Shown here: positions 21,175 through 30,539 of the stretch, one piece after another
How positions within the stretch are numbered: position 1 is the stretch's first letter
Layout of the letters: each line of letters opens with the position of its first letter
Source: Phenylobacterium sp.
GTDB lineage: Bacteria > Pseudomonadota > Alphaproteobacteria > Caulobacterales > Caulobacteraceae
DNA: 64,000 nucleotides
Assembly (NCBI RefSeq): GCF_016793285.1
Contig: NZ_JAEUMO010000010.1
Location: forward strand, 1 to 64,000
Reading direction: 5' to 3'
Notes under the pieces: generated by a model
The model's input: only the letters and a program-made list of their open reading frames with translations
What the model was told of the DNA's origin: nothing
The model's database searches: none
Program-made: the position numbers and the translations under genes

Positions 21175-22647
21175 ATGTTCGACGGCTACATCCGCGACGG
21201 CGCCGCGTGGCGTCCGCGCACGCCGGCCCTGATCCTCCCAGGCGGCCCGGGCCATCCGTTCAGGCCCGTCGCCTACGCCCGCTTCGACGCCGACATCGAC
21301 CGCTTCAGCCGCTTCCTCGCGACCGGCCCCGGTCTCGCCCCCGGTCAGGGCGCCGTCTCGCTCGCCGTCACCGATCCCTACATCAACCGCGTCGCGCTCT
21401 GCGCGCTGGCCCGGCTCGGCGTGGCCTCCGCCCCGCACGACGACCCGGCCGCCGCGCACCGCCTCGCCTACCCGCCCGCCTCCGGCGCCGGCGACCCGCC
21501 GTCGCCGAGCGCGGCCGGCCCGCAGACGATCGCCCTCACCCGCGAGCAGGTCGCCGCCGTCCTCGCGGCCCCTTGCGAGCCGCTCCCGCGCCTCGCTCCC
21601 GACCCGGACGCCCTCGTGCGCGTCCAGCTCTCGTCCGGCACCACGGCGGCGCCCAAGCGCGTCGGCTACACCTGGGGCCGGCTCGAGGCCGCCACCCTCA
21701 CCGCCGTCCGTGTCTACGGTCCCGGCAAGCTCGGCGTCTGGGTCCCGATGACCGGCCCGGACAGCCTCATGGGCTTCGGCCTCTCCGTGGCCGCCTGGGC
21801 GGTGGGCGCCGCCGTCGCCAGCGGCGTCACGCTCGAGACCCTGCCCGCCCTCATCGAGGCCCACGACCAGGGCGTCTGCGTCCTCACCCCCATCCAGCTC
21901 CGCAACCTCCTCACCTGGCTCCCGCACGGCTTCCGGCCGCGGCCCGGCTGGCGGCTGCAGGTCGGGGGCTCGGCCCTGCCCGCGGCGCTCGCCCGCGAGG
22001 CGATGCTGCGTATCACTCCCGACGTCTGGCACGGATACGGCGCGACCGAGTCCAACCGCGTCGCCGCGGGCCCCGCCGCCGCGCTCGCCGACACCCCGGG
22101 CGCCGTCGGCCACGTTCCCGCCTCCGCGCTGGTCACCATCGAAGACGACGACGGCCGCCCGTTGCCCGACGGCCAGTCGGGAGAGGTCGTCGTCCGCTCC
22201 ACCCGAACGGCGCCCGGCTATCTCGACGACCCGGCCGCCACCGCCGCCCGCTTCGACCCCGCCGCCAACAGCTACCGCACGGGCGACCTCGGCCGACGCC
22301 TTGCCGATGGCCGCCTCGTCATCGAGGGCCGCCTCGACGAGCGCATGAACCTCGGCGGCAGGAAGTTCATGCCCCAGCGCCTCGAAGCCCCCGCCCTGGA
22401 GGTCGAGGGCGTGCTCGACGCCGCCTGCTTCGCCGCGCCCGGCGACGACGGCCTCGATCAGGCCTGGCTCGCCGTCACCGCCGCCCCGGGCTTCGATCGC
22501 GGCCGGCTCGTGCGCCATCTCGCCACGGTGGCCGACCTTCCCCCGCTCCGCCTCGCCTGGACCGACGAGATCCCCCGGAACGCCATGGGCAAGGTCGACC
22601 GGGCCCTGCTCCGCGACCGCCTCCTCAGCGCCCGCCAGAAGCCGTGA
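21175..22647 (+). CDS. Adenylate-forming (acyl-CoA synthetase-like) enzyme, second copy
   Basis: 490 aa from ATG 21175. It is paralogous to the gene before it along the whole length. Here the P-loop keeps Lys (LSSGTTAAPKRVG); YGATESN, NSYRTGDLGRRL, DERMNLGG and catalytic Lys in PRNAMGKVDR are intact. Divergence in the substrate region suggests the two copies handle different acids. It is probably co-transcribed with its twin and the upstream MFS gene. Confidence 0.85.
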   Translation: MFDGYIRDGAAWRPRTPALILPGGPGHPFRPVAYARFDADIDRFSRFLATGPGLAPGQGAVSLAVTDPYINRVALCALARLGVASAPHDDPAAAHRLAYPPASGAGDPPSPSAAGPQTIALTREQVAAVLAAPCEPLPRLAPDPDALVRVQLSSGTTAAPKRVGYTWGRLEAATLTAVRVYGPGKLGVWVPMTGPDSLMGFGLSVAAWAVGAAVASGVTLETLPALIEAHDQGVCVLTPIQLRNLLTWLPHGFRPRPGWRLQVGGSALPAALAREAMLRITPDVWHGYGATESNRVAAGPAAALADTPGAVGHVPASALVTIEDDDGRPLPDGQSGEVVVRSTRTAPGYLDDPAATAARFDPAANSYRTGDLGRRLADGRLVIEGRLDERMNLGGRKFMPQRLEAPALEVEGVLDAACFAAPGDDGLDQAWLAVTAAPGFDRGRLVRHLATVADLPPLRLAWTDEIPRNAMGKVDRALLRDRLLSARQKP

Positions 22648-22761
22648 CGCGCCGCGACCCTACGGCAGCCCCCCTACCGTCTTTTCGAAACGCCAGCTAA
22701 CGTCCGCGCCGACAGGGGCGACCCGCCGGGCGGGTGAGTCGAAGCGGGGAATGCGCGTCAC

Positions 22762-24231
22762 ATGAGTTCATCGGCCACCACCTCCGGCGCGCCCGCCTAC
22801 TCCACGTCCTACCGCAACGCGGTGCTGTGGCTGCTGGTGCTGGCGTACACGTTCAACTTCATCGACCGGACGATCATCTCCACCATCGGCCAGGCGATCA
22901 AAGTCGACCTGAAGCTCAGCGACCAGCAACTGGGCTGGCTGGGCGGGCTGTCGTTCGCGCTGCTCTACACGGCGCTGGGGATCCCCATCGCGCGGCTGGC
23001 CGAGCGGACGAGCCGGGTGAACATCATCTCCATCGCCATCGTCATCTGGAGCGCGTTCACCGCGCTCTGCGGCACGGCGACGACCTACGTCCACCTGCTC
23101 CTCTTCCGCGTCGGCGTGGGCGTGGGCGAGGCGGGCCTCAGCCCGCCCGCGCACTCGCTGATCAGCGACTACTTCGAGCCGAAGAAGCGGGCCTCGGCGC
23201 TGTCGATCTACGCCTTCGGCATTCCGCTCGGCAGCATGTTCGGGGCGATGGCGGGCGGCTGGATCGCCGAGAACCTGTCTTGGCAGGCGGCCTTCATGGC
23301 GGTGGGGGTCCCGGGCCTCCTGGTCGCAATATCCATCAAGCTCTTCGTCAAGGAGCCGCCGCGCGGCTGGGCCGACCGGCAGGTCCTGGCCGACGAGCCA
23401 CCCGCATCGCTGGGCCAGGAGGCTTCGGAAGCCGGCGCGCCGACCGATCTGCCTGCGGCCCCGCCCTCGATCCTCGCGGTCGGCAAGCGCCTCTTCGGAA
23501 GCTGGGGCATGTTCCACATGATCGCCGGCATCACCATGGCGAGCTTCGCCGGCTACGGGACCGGAAACTACGCGCCGGCCTACTTCGTGCGCGAGTTCGG
23601 GCTGGGGCTGGCGGTCGTGGGCGTGGTGGGCGGCCTCGTGGCGGGCGTCTCGAACGGCGCCGGCACGCTGCTGGGCGGCTTCCTGACCGATTGGGCGTCG
23701 AAGCGCTCGCTGCGCTGGTACGCGCTCGTGCCGGCGATCGGCCTCATCCTGGCCACGCCGATCTACATCTACGCCTACACCCGCGAGAGCTGGCAACTGG
23801 CCTACGCCATCCTGCTGATCCCCGGGGTGCTGCACTACACCTACCTCGGCCCGACGTTCGGGGTGGTGCAGAACGCCATGGACACGCGCATGCGCGCCAC
23901 CGCCGTGGCGCTGATGTTCTTCGTGCTGAACCTGATCGCGCTCGGCTTCGGTCCCCCCTTCTGCGGCTGGTGCATCGACCAGTTCGCGCGCGCGGCCTTC
24001 ACGGCCAAGGGGATGGCGGGCGACTTCCTGACGGCCTGCCCCGGCGGCTCGGCGCCGGCGGGGTCGTCGGCCGAGCTCGCGGCGGCCTGCAAGGCGGCCA
24101 TGAACGAGGGCACCCGCTCGGGCATCGTCTCGAACCTGCTGATCTACGCCTGGGCCGGGGTTCACTACCTTCTGGCCGCCATCACGCTGCCGCGCGACAT
24201 CGCCCGCGCGCAGGCGGCCAAGGTGAGCTGA
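22762..24231 (+). CDS. Spinster-type MFS transporter
   Basis: 489 aa, twelve membrane helices, with FNFIDRTIISTIGQ in helix 1, ARLAERTSRVN in the 2-3 loop, and GVGVGEAGLSPPAHSL in helix 4. It is related to, but clearly distinct from, the carrier at 18321. A long cytoplasmic loop after helix 6 is rich in Glu, Ala and Pro. About 115 bases separate it from the preceding enzyme gene, so it may have its own promoter. Confidence 0.9.
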   Translation: MSSSATTSGAPAYSTSYRNAVLWLLVLAYTFNFIDRTIISTIGQAIKVDLKLSDQQLGWLGGLSFALLYTALGIPIARLAERTSRVNIISIAIVIWSAFTALCGTATTYVHLLLFRVGVGVGEAGLSPPAHSLISDYFEPKKRASALSIYAFGIPLGSMFGAMAGGWIAENLSWQAAFMAVGVPGLLVAISIKLFVKEPPRGWADRQVLADEPPASLGQEASEAGAPTDLPAAPPSILAVGKRLFGSWGMFHMIAGITMASFAGYGTGNYAPAYFVREFGLGLAVVGVVGGLVAGVSNGAGTLLGGFLTDWASKRSLRWYALVPAIGLILATPIYIYAYTRESWQLAYAILLIPGVLHYTYLGPTFGVVQNAMDTRMRATAVALMFFVLNLIALGFGPPFCGWCIDQFARAAFTAKGMAGDFLTACPGGSAPAGSSAELAAACKAAMNEGTRSGIVSNLLIYAWAGVHYLLAAITLPRDIARAQAAKVS

Positions 24232-24345
24232 GCGGGAGGCCGCACAAAAATCTCGTCAGCCGAGCTTCGCACCGCAACCAACCGCAACTGCGGCGAGTTG
24301 TTGGCAATGTCGGGGGCCGCACATTGTATTGAGTGGGGCTGACAT

Positions 24346-25026
24346 ATGCATCGGAGCTTCGGGCTCGCCACCTTTGCCGCCGCGGCGTGCGCGATCTGCG
24401 CCGGTCCGGCCGCCGAGGCCGCCACCGTGCTTTCCGTCAATCCGTCGAGCCTCTGCGCGACGACGGGCTGCTTCAGCGAGACCCAGCGCGTCTACCAGCG
24501 CACCTGGTCGGCGGGCGACTTCCAGGGCGGCGCCTCGATCGCCGCGCTGGCCCTGGACCGCAACCTGCTGGGGACCATGCAGGACTACGCCGTCCGCGTG
24601 AGCTTCCAGAACGCCGCGGGCGACACCATCGGCAGTTGGGGCGCCTTCACCGTCGCGGTCCTGTCCGGCCAGGTGGTGGTCCTGGGCGGAAAGTCGTTCG
24701 ACTGGGACGACTCGATGGGCGCGCTGACCCTGAACCTCGAACTCCTGATCCCCGAGAAGGGCGGCGGCGGCGGCTTCTTCGCGGGCGGCGGCAGCGGCGG
24801 CGGCAGCCTCTCGGGCGACCTCGGCGCGTGGGCCGGCAGCGGCCCGCAGGCCTTCGGCGGAGGCCTTGCGGCCCCCGGCATGCCCCCCGGCCTCACCCCC
24901 GCGGACGTCCTCCCCGCAGCCAACGCGGTGCCAGAGCCGGGCGCCTGGGCCCTGATGGTCGCGGGGTTCCTGGGCGCCGGGTCCGCACTGCGCCGCGCCC
25001 GGCGGCTGGCGCCACTTAGGGTATAG
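24346..25026 (+). CDS. PEPxxWA-CTERM sorting domain protein, first paralogue
   Basis: 226 aa. A signal peptide ends near AEAA; the middle has one close Cys pair (CATTGC) and a beta-rich domain; a Gly-rich segment (GGGGGFFAGGGSGGG) follows; the C-terminus VPEPGAWALMVAGFLG plus Arg cluster is a PEP-CTERM tripartite sorting signal. Such proteins are processed by exosortase and exported to the surface or matrix. No exosortase gene is in the window. It is homologous to the next gene. Confidence 0.85.
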   Translation: MHRSFGLATFAAAACAICAGPAAEAATVLSVNPSSLCATTGCFSETQRVYQRTWSAGDFQGGASIAALALDRNLLGTMQDYAVRVSFQNAAGDTIGSWGAFTVAVLSGQVVVLGGKSFDWDDSMGALTLNLELLIPEKGGGGGFFAGGGSGGGSLSGDLGAWAGSGPQAFGGGLAAPGMPPGLTPADVLPAANAVPEPGAWALMVAGFLGAGSALRRARRLAPLRV

Positions 25027-25136
25027 TTAATTTTCGCTTAGCGGGAGAATGGTGCTCGCGCCAGCGGGGCGAGTGCTTGCGGCTCCACCTATGGTCGCGC
25101 TTGTTTGTCCATGACTCGACAAATGGGTGCGGACAC

Positions 25137-25787
25137 ATGCGCGGGCTCGACAGGACGATTTTGGCGGCGATCGGGGCGCTTTCCCTGACCGTCGCCGCTG
25201 CGCCGGCAGGCGCGGCGACGGTGAACGCCGGCTGGACCGAGGCCTGCGGCGCGACCAACTGCTTCGACCAGGGCTCCTTCACGCACACCTGGTCGGCGGC
25301 GGGCGCGGGCGGCCCGATCACCGTGAGCCAACTGGCGCTCGCGCGGTCGATCCTCGGCGACCTGGACGGCGAGACCTTCCGCCTCTCGTTCCAGATCGAC
25401 GGCCAGGAGATCGGAACCTGGGGCAGCTACACCATGGGCGGCATCGCCGGTGACGAACTGAACTTCTGGGGCGAGAACTTCACCTGGAACCCCGAGGACG
25501 GCGACCTGACGCTGGTGCTCGAGATCTTCGTGCCGGAAACGGGCGGCGGCGGGGGCTTCTTCCAGGCCTTCAATGCGCAATCCGGCCCGGACGGGGATGG
25601 CCCGAACGCCGGCGGCCCCGACAACGGCGGTCAAGGCTTCGATGGCGGCGACCCGGGACAGCAGCCCTCCGACCTCGGCCCCGGCCCCAGCGCCGCCGTG
25701 CCCGAGCCGGCCGCCTGGGCCCTGATGATCGGCGGCTTCGGCATGGCGGGGGCGATGTTCCGCCGTCGCCGCGCTGTCGCCGCCTGA
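25137..25787 (+). CDS. PEPxxWA-CTERM sorting domain protein, second paralogue
   Basis: 216 aa from ATG 25137. It has the same plan as the preceding gene: signal peptide ending APAGAA, Cys pair (CGATNC), HTWSAAG matching RTWSAGD of the paralogue, the same LALxRxxLG and IGxWGxxT elements, Gly-rich GGGGGFF, and VPEPAAWALMIGGFG with a terminal Arg run. The pair is a tandem duplication of a surface protein of unknown function. Confidence 0.85.
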   Translation: MRGLDRTILAAIGALSLTVAAAPAGAATVNAGWTEACGATNCFDQGSFTHTWSAAGAGGPITVSQLALARSILGDLDGETFRLSFQIDGQEIGTWGSYTMGGIAGDELNFWGENFTWNPEDGDLTLVLEIFVPETGGGGGFFQAFNAQSGPDGDGPNAGGPDNGGQGFDGGDPGQQPSDLGPGPSAAVPEPAAWALMIGGFGMAGAMFRRRRAVAA

Positions 25788-25849
25788 GGCGATCGGCCTC
25801 GCGTTCGTAAGAGGTTGACTTGGGCGGGGCGTCGCATGACACCCCGCCC

Positions 25850-27175
25850 ATGATCCCCCGCTACACCCGCAAGGAAGCCGCCGACGTCTGGAGCCCCCAG
25901 ACGCGCTTCAAGATCATGTTCGAGATCGAGGCGCACGCGGCCGACGCGATGGCCGACCTGGGCGTGATCCCTAAGGAGGCCGCTCGGGTGATCTGGGAGA
26001 AGGGCCGCGACGCCATCTGGAACGCCGAGCGCATCGACGAGATCGAGCGCGAAGTGAAGCACGACGTCATCGCCTTCCTCACCCACGTCACCGAGATCGT
26101 CGGTCCCGAGGCGCGGTTCCTGCACCAGGGCATGACCTCGTCCGACGTCAACGACACGGCGCTGGCCGTCCAGCTCAGCCGCGCCACCGACCTGCTGCTG
26201 GACGACGTCGACATGGTGCTGGCGGCGCTGAAGAAGCGCGCGTTCGAGCACCGCTTCACGCCCACGGTGGGCCGCAGCCACGCCATCCACGCCGAACCCA
26301 CCACCTTCGGCCTGAAGCTTGCGGGCCACTACGCCGAGTTCCAGCGCGCCAAGGAGCGCCTGGCCATGGCGAAGTTCGAGATCGCCACCTGCGCCATCTC
26401 CGGCGCCGTGGGCACGTTCGCCAACGTCTCGCCGGACGTGGAGGCCTACGTCGCCGACAAGCTGGGCCTGGCCGTGGAGCCCGTTTCGACCCAGGTGATC
26501 CCGCGCGACCGGCACGCGGCCTACTTCGCCGCCCTCGCCGTCGTCGCCAGTTCCATCGAGCGCATCGCCATCGAGATCCGGCATCTCCAGCGCACAGAGG
26601 TCCTGGAAGCCGAGGAGCCGTTCGACCCGGGCCAGAAGGGCTCGTCGGCCATGCCGCACAAGCGCAACCCGATCCTGACCGAGAACCTCACCGGCCTGGC
26701 GCGGCTCGTCCGCTCGGCGGTGACGCCGGCGATGGAGAACGTGGCGCTCTGGCACGAGCGCGACATCAGCCACTCGTCGGTCGAGCGCGGCATCTGCCCC
26801 GACGCCACCGTGCATCTGGACTTCGCGCTGCGCCGCCTCGCCGGCCTGATCGACCGGCTGGTGGTCTATCCCCAGAACATGGCGAAGAACCTCGACCGTC
26901 TCGGCGGCCTGGTGCATTCGCAGCGGGTGCTCCTGGGGCTGACCCAGAAGGGCCTCTCCCGCGAGGCGAGCTACGCCGCCGTTCAGCGCAACGCCATGAA
27001 GGTCTGGCGCGGCGAAGGGGCCTTCCTCGATTTCCTCAAGGCCGACCCCGAGATCACTCTCTCGGACGCCGAACTCGAGGACCTTTTCGACCTCGAGTAC
27101 CACTTCAAGAACGTCGACCGCATCTTCGCCCGCGTGTTCGGCGAGGACGCCCACGCCAGGGCGGCGGCCGAGTAG
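25850..27175 (+). CDS. purB: Adenylosuccinate lyase
   Basis: 441 aa from MIPRYTRKEA. It cleaves SAICAR and adenylosuccinate in purine synthesis, releasing fumarate. The fumarase/aspartase-superfamily signature GSSAMPHKRNP (about residues 264-274) carries the flexible catalytic loop, and TSSDVNDTA and GRSHAIHAEP match the other conserved blocks (the last has the catalytic His). The length is normal. The MmcQ/YjbR gene follows after about 20 bases and may be co-transcribed. purC and purS lie 3.4 kb further on. Confidence 0.96.
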   Translation: MIPRYTRKEAADVWSPQTRFKIMFEIEAHAADAMADLGVIPKEAARVIWEKGRDAIWNAERIDEIEREVKHDVIAFLTHVTEIVGPEARFLHQGMTSSDVNDTALAVQLSRATDLLLDDVDMVLAALKKRAFEHRFTPTVGRSHAIHAEPTTFGLKLAGHYAEFQRAKERLAMAKFEIATCAISGAVGTFANVSPDVEAYVADKLGLAVEPVSTQVIPRDRHAAYFAALAVVASSIERIAIEIRHLQRTEVLEAEEPFDPGQKGSSAMPHKRNPILTENLTGLARLVRSAVTPAMENVALWHERDISHSSVERGICPDATVHLDFALRRLAGLIDRLVVYPQNMAKNLDRLGGLVHSQRVLLGLTQKGLSREASYAAVQRNAMKVWRGEGAFLDFLKADPEITLSDAELEDLFDLEYHFKNVDRIFARVFGEDAHARAAAE

Positions 27176-27194
27176 ACCCGGAACGGAGGCCGTC

Positions 27195-27539
27195 ATCGCC
27201 ACCACGATCGACGATCTCCGCCGCCTCGCCCTGGCGATGCCCGGGGCCCATGAGGTCACCTACAAGGGTAATCCCTGGTTCAACGTCGGTACGAAGAGCT
27301 TCGCGCTGGCCATCGACGGCCGGGTGATCCTGAAGCTGGAAAAGGGCCACCAGGAACTCCTCTTCGAGATCCGGCCGCAGACCTTCAGCAAGTGCCCCGT
27401 CGCCACCGTCTACTGGAGCTACGTCGAGCTCGGCCATCTCGACGAGGCCGAACTCGAGGGTCTCGTCCTCGAGGCCTGGACCCAGATCGTACCGAAGAAG
27501 ATCAGTCGCCCGTTCCTGGCAGACCGCGCCGTCACCTGA
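27195..27539 (+). CDS. MmcQ/YjbR family protein, possibly starting at ATC
   Basis: 114 aa if read from ATC 27195. The family usually begins with a helix like DDLRRLALAMPG, which is encoded here upstream of the first ATG (27237). GGAGG at 27185-27189 sits five bases before the ATC, the correct spacing for initiation there. Family motifs: HEVTYKGNPWFNVG, FALAIDG, and a C-terminal LVLEAW(T/K)xxxPKK. YjbR-like proteins are small double-wing DNA-binding-like folds of unclear role. If the ATC is not used, the protein starts at 27237 and lacks its first helix. It overlaps the convergent sulfotransferase gene by eight bases. Confidence 0.8.
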   Translation: MATTIDDLRRLALAMPGAHEVTYKGNPWFNVGTKSFALAIDGRVILKLEKGHQELLFEIRPQTFSKCPVATVYWSYVELGHLDEAELEGLVLEAWTQIVPKKISRPFLADRAVT

Positions 27540-28752
27540 GCCCGAAACGGCCCCGATAGACGGCGAAGCGCTCCAGGACCTCGTCGGGATCGAGCCCGAA
27601 GTCCTCCGGCGCGTAGCGATGCACGCCGTGCTGGCGGTTGAGCTCGGCCAGCCGCGCCGCGGCCGCGGCTTCGCTCGCCTCGGTCCAGTCGACGTCACAG
27701 GCGGCGCAGAGCTTCCTGGCCACGCCGGCGGGATCGGCCGCGAGGTCGGTGAAGGCCACATCCACGATGCGCGCCTCCGGGCGGGCGTCGCGCGCCGCCA
27801 TGGCGCGGTCGAACCAGGCCGCCGTCGCGTCCAACTGGTAACGGCCGACATCGCGCGCATCGACCGCATCGCTGTAGGTCGAGCGGAACACCGCGAAGAG
27901 GCTCGCCCCCGACGTCACGGTCTGCACCACGTCGCGGTGCAGATGCACGAGGCACGCGTCCGGGAAGACCGTCAGCAGGCTGGCCAGCTCGGCCGTGTGC
28001 GCCGGCGCCTTGAGCAGCCAGCGGCGGCCGCTGCCGTCGTCCAGCAGCCGCAGCACGTCGCGGTAGCGGCGGTAACTGCCCACGAAGTCCTGCGTCGCCA
28101 GCCACCGGGCGTAGGCCGGACAGCGCAGCGTCGACGTGAAGCCCCAGTTGCGGAAGTCCGCGCCCATGGCCAGCACGCACTCCTCCTCCAGCCGCCCGCC
28201 CGACGGGTGGATCGAGGCCATGGCCGGATTGAGCAGGTGAAGCCGCCGATGCGCCGCCTCGCCCGCGTCGATCAGCGCTTCGCGCGCCGCCGGATCGAGG
28301 CCGGCGAAGCGCCACGGCGCAGAGAGCTCGGCGGGGAACAGCCCGCGCAGCCCGGGCAGCGCGGACATCAGCCGTTGCAGCAGCGTGGTCCCCGTCCGCC
28401 AGCCGCCGAGGATGAAGACCGGCCGATCGACCGTCCGCGCCTGCCGCTCCGGCGCCGCTTCCAGCGCCCGCGCCATGCCGCGACGCGCCTGCAGGCGGCC
28501 GCTGGCCGTGCCCGCGATGCTCCGGACGCCCAGCGCGTTCAGCCGCCCCTCCTCGCGCGCGGACGCCAGATAGATCTCCAGGCCAGCCCGCCAGTCGCCG
28601 TCGTCCGCCTCGGACAGTCCGCCCTTCGCGAACGCCGCCGCCGTCACCGCGTCCACGTCCAGGCGATAGCGGTCAGGATTGGCGGCGCGGTCGGCCTCGG
28701 CCGCCGCGTACAAGGCCTGCGCCTCCGGGCTCCGCTCGGCCTGCGTCCACAC
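27532..28752 (-). CDS. Sulfotransferase family protein
   Basis: 406 aa from GTG 28752, placed two bases after the stop of the upstream DUF1214 gene. The PAPS 5'-phosphosulfate loop is FILGGWRTGTTLLQRLM (about 113-129), and the 3'-phosphate region is around HRDVVQTVTSGASLF. This bacterial family transfers sulfate from PAPS to hydroxyls of unknown small molecules or lipids. Its close linkage to the DUF1214 gene suggests a shared pathway. Confidence 0.85.
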   Translation of the reverse strand: MWTQAERSPEAQALYAAAEADRAANPDRYRLDVDAVTAAAFAKGGLSEADDGDWRAGLEIYLASAREEGRLNALGVRSIAGTASGRLQARRGMARALEAAPERQARTVDRPVFILGGWRTGTTLLQRLMSALPGLRGLFPAELSAPWRFAGLDPAAREALIDAGEAAHRRLHLLNPAMASIHPSGGRLEEECVLAMGADFRNWGFTSTLRCPAYARWLATQDFVGSYRRYRDVLRLLDDGSGRRWLLKAPAHTAELASLLTVFPDACLVHLHRDVVQTVTSGASLFAVFRSTYSDAVDARDVGRYQLDATAAWFDRAMAARDARPEARIVDVAFTDLAADPAGVARKLCAACDVDWTEASEAAAAARLAELNRQHGVHRYAPEDFGLDPDEVLERFAVYRGRFGLR

Positions 28753-28754
28753 GC

Positions 28755-29840
28755 TCAGCGCTCCAGGTCCGCGATGGCGACGACCCGCACGGCCGGCAGC
28801 TCGGGCGTCTCGGCCGGCTGCAGCCAGCGGATCACGAAGAGGCCGTAGGGCCGGCCCTCGGTGTCGAGCCAGTTGGCGACGCCCGGGTCCTCGCCCGCGA
28901 TCACGATCCGGAACCGGCCGTCCGCGTCCATCCGCACCCGCGGCCCCGCCAGCGAGACGGTGCGGTTGCGGTAGTCCAGCGAGTTCAGGAAGCGGCTGTA
29001 GAGCAACACGCTCCAGTGCCGAGCTGCGACGGCGCGCCCCTCGATCACCAGCGCCCGCCCCGGCTCCAGCCGCCAGGCCCCGCGCTGATAGTGAATGCCG
29101 GGCTCGGTGTAGACCGCCCCGCCCTGCATCTCCGACCACTCGCGGATGCTGTTCGCGGCATCGGTCTCCTGGGCAGCGCTCCGGGCCAGCACCTTCGCGG
29201 CGCGCTCCAGGGTGACCCCCGTGTTCTTCAGGCGGCGCGTGAACCGCGCGGCCTCGATGAGCGGCGGAGCCGGGACGTCATCGACCCTTGCGATCGCGCA
29301 GTCGCCGTCCATCCGCTCCGGATCGTCATAGAACTGGCGGACCCACACCATGTTCGCGCCGGCAGGGATCGGGACCCACTGCCCCACCGCGTCGCCGGCC
29401 GCCCCGCCCAGGGTCAGCGTGAAGCGCCCCCGGGCGTCCAGCACCAGCTCGTCGCTGGTGATCCGCGCCACGGTCTGCGCCTCCAGGCCCTGGCCCTCGT
29501 AGACGTTCACCGAGGTGAAGGCCGCATGCCGCGCCACGCCCTCGATCCGATAGCAGCCGCCGCCGGCGATCTCGGCCACCCAGTAGAGGCAGTCCGGATT
29601 GTCCATGTAGAACTTCGAGCGCCACAGGTTGAACGGCGCGAGCTCAGGCCGCGCGTCGTCCACCTCCAGGCGGCCGAGCTGGTTGGACAGCGCGCGCGCC
29701 AGCGCCCGGAACCCGTCCGCGCGCTCCTGCGGCGAGAGATCTCCGGATGCAGCCTCCATGCGCCGTCCCGCCTCGGCCAGCGCCTCGACGAATCCCTGCC
29801 ACGCCTGGTGCGGTCCGCTCGCCGTCTCTTCCATGCGCAT
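28755..29840 (-). CDS. DUF1214 domain protein
   Basis: 361 aa, no signal peptide or membrane span. The C-terminal part (LLYSRFLNSLDYRNRT, then DGRFRIVIAGEDPG and NWLDTEGRPYGLFVIRWL) is a DUF1214 domain. The N-terminal half has WRSKFYMDNPDCLYW and a beta-rich section. The biochemical role is not known. It forms a tight two-gene operon with the sulfotransferase. Confidence 0.82.
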   Translation of the reverse strand: MRMEETASGPHQAWQGFVEALAEAGRRMEAASGDLSPQERADGFRALARALSNQLGRLEVDDARPELAPFNLWRSKFYMDNPDCLYWVAEIAGGGCYRIEGVARHAAFTSVNVYEGQGLEAQTVARITSDELVLDARGRFTLTLGGAAGDAVGQWVPIPAGANMVWVRQFYDDPERMDGDCAIARVDDVPAPPLIEAARFTRRLKNTGVTLERAAKVLARSAAQETDAANSIREWSEMQGGAVYTEPGIHYQRGAWRLEPGRALVIEGRAVAARHWSVLLYSRFLNSLDYRNRTVSLAGPRVRMDADGRFRIVIAGEDPGVANWLDTEGRPYGLFVIRWLQPAETPELPAVRVVAIADLER

Positions 29841-29979
29841 CCCCCTGCTCGTGGGAACGCTAGCAGGCGCGCGCGCTGACCGTAGGGCAGCCGCATGACC
29901 GCGGCCGGCGTGCTGCTCGAACGGGTTCTAGGGTGGGCCGGCTGGATCCCGGCCTTCGCCGCGCCGTGGCGCTACCGGG

Positions 29980-30303
29980 TCACTTCCCCGACTTCACGCC
30001 TTCGCGGGCCTGGGCCAGCAGTTCGGCCATCTTCATGCGGACCTCGCCTTCGGACACGGCCACGCCGGCGCCCTTCAGGTCCTCGAACACCTTGCGGAAC
30101 ACATCCTCGTCGCCCGGCAGTTCAAAGTCCGACTTCACGACGGCCTTCGCATACTCGTCCACATGCGGCGCCTGCAGGCCCATCAGGCCGGCGGCCCACT
30201 GGCCGAGCGCGCGGTTGCGGCGCGCGTGCGCCTTGAATTCCTGCTCCTGGTCGAGGGCGAACTTCTTCTCGAAGCCCTGTTCGCGTTCGTCGAAGGTCGT
30301 CAT
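29980..30303 (-). CDS. F1-ATPase inhibitor zeta subunit (DUF1476)
   Basis: 107 aa from ATG 30303 ([19 protein letters not shown]). This N-terminal inhibitory helix and the following [18 protein letters not shown] are hallmarks of the alphaproteobacterial zeta subunit, which blocks reverse ATP hydrolysis by F1 as IF1 does in mitochondria. The four-helix domain ends with [15 protein letters not shown]. The upstream in-frame extension to 30363 is Arg-rich and unlikely. It is divergent from purC. Confidence 0.9.
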   Translation of the reverse strand: MTTFDEREQGFEKKFALDQEQEFKAHARRNRALGQWAAGLMGLQAPHVDEYAKAVVKSDFELPGDEDVFRKVFEDLKGAGVAVSEGEVRMKMAELLAQAREGVKSGK

Positions 30304-30539
30304 CGGGTCCTGGGGGCAAAACTCACGGAGCGGGCGATCCCATATCGTGCGCAGGCGGGCCAAGCAATGGAAAGCGGCATCCCCGCACCCGTTTGCGGAA
30401 CCCGGCCGCTTTCGCTATTTTTGCCACGCCTGAATGGGGGCGAGAGGCCGAGTCGGACCCGCGCGCGGAGGATCAGTCGCGCGCGTTTTTCGTTTCACCG
30501 ACGCGGACAAGTCCTCGCCCCATGGAGAAGGCTCCAGAT

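Noticed and set aside
24232..24345. Sigma-54 promoter upstream of the first PEP-CTERM gene
   Set aside because: TTGGCA is present, but no GC lies at the required 10-base distance from GG.
30304..30539. Possible purine riboswitch or other leader upstream of purC
   Set aside because: I find no conserved purine-aptamer core; only GC-rich stretches and a short CGCGCG palindrome are visible.
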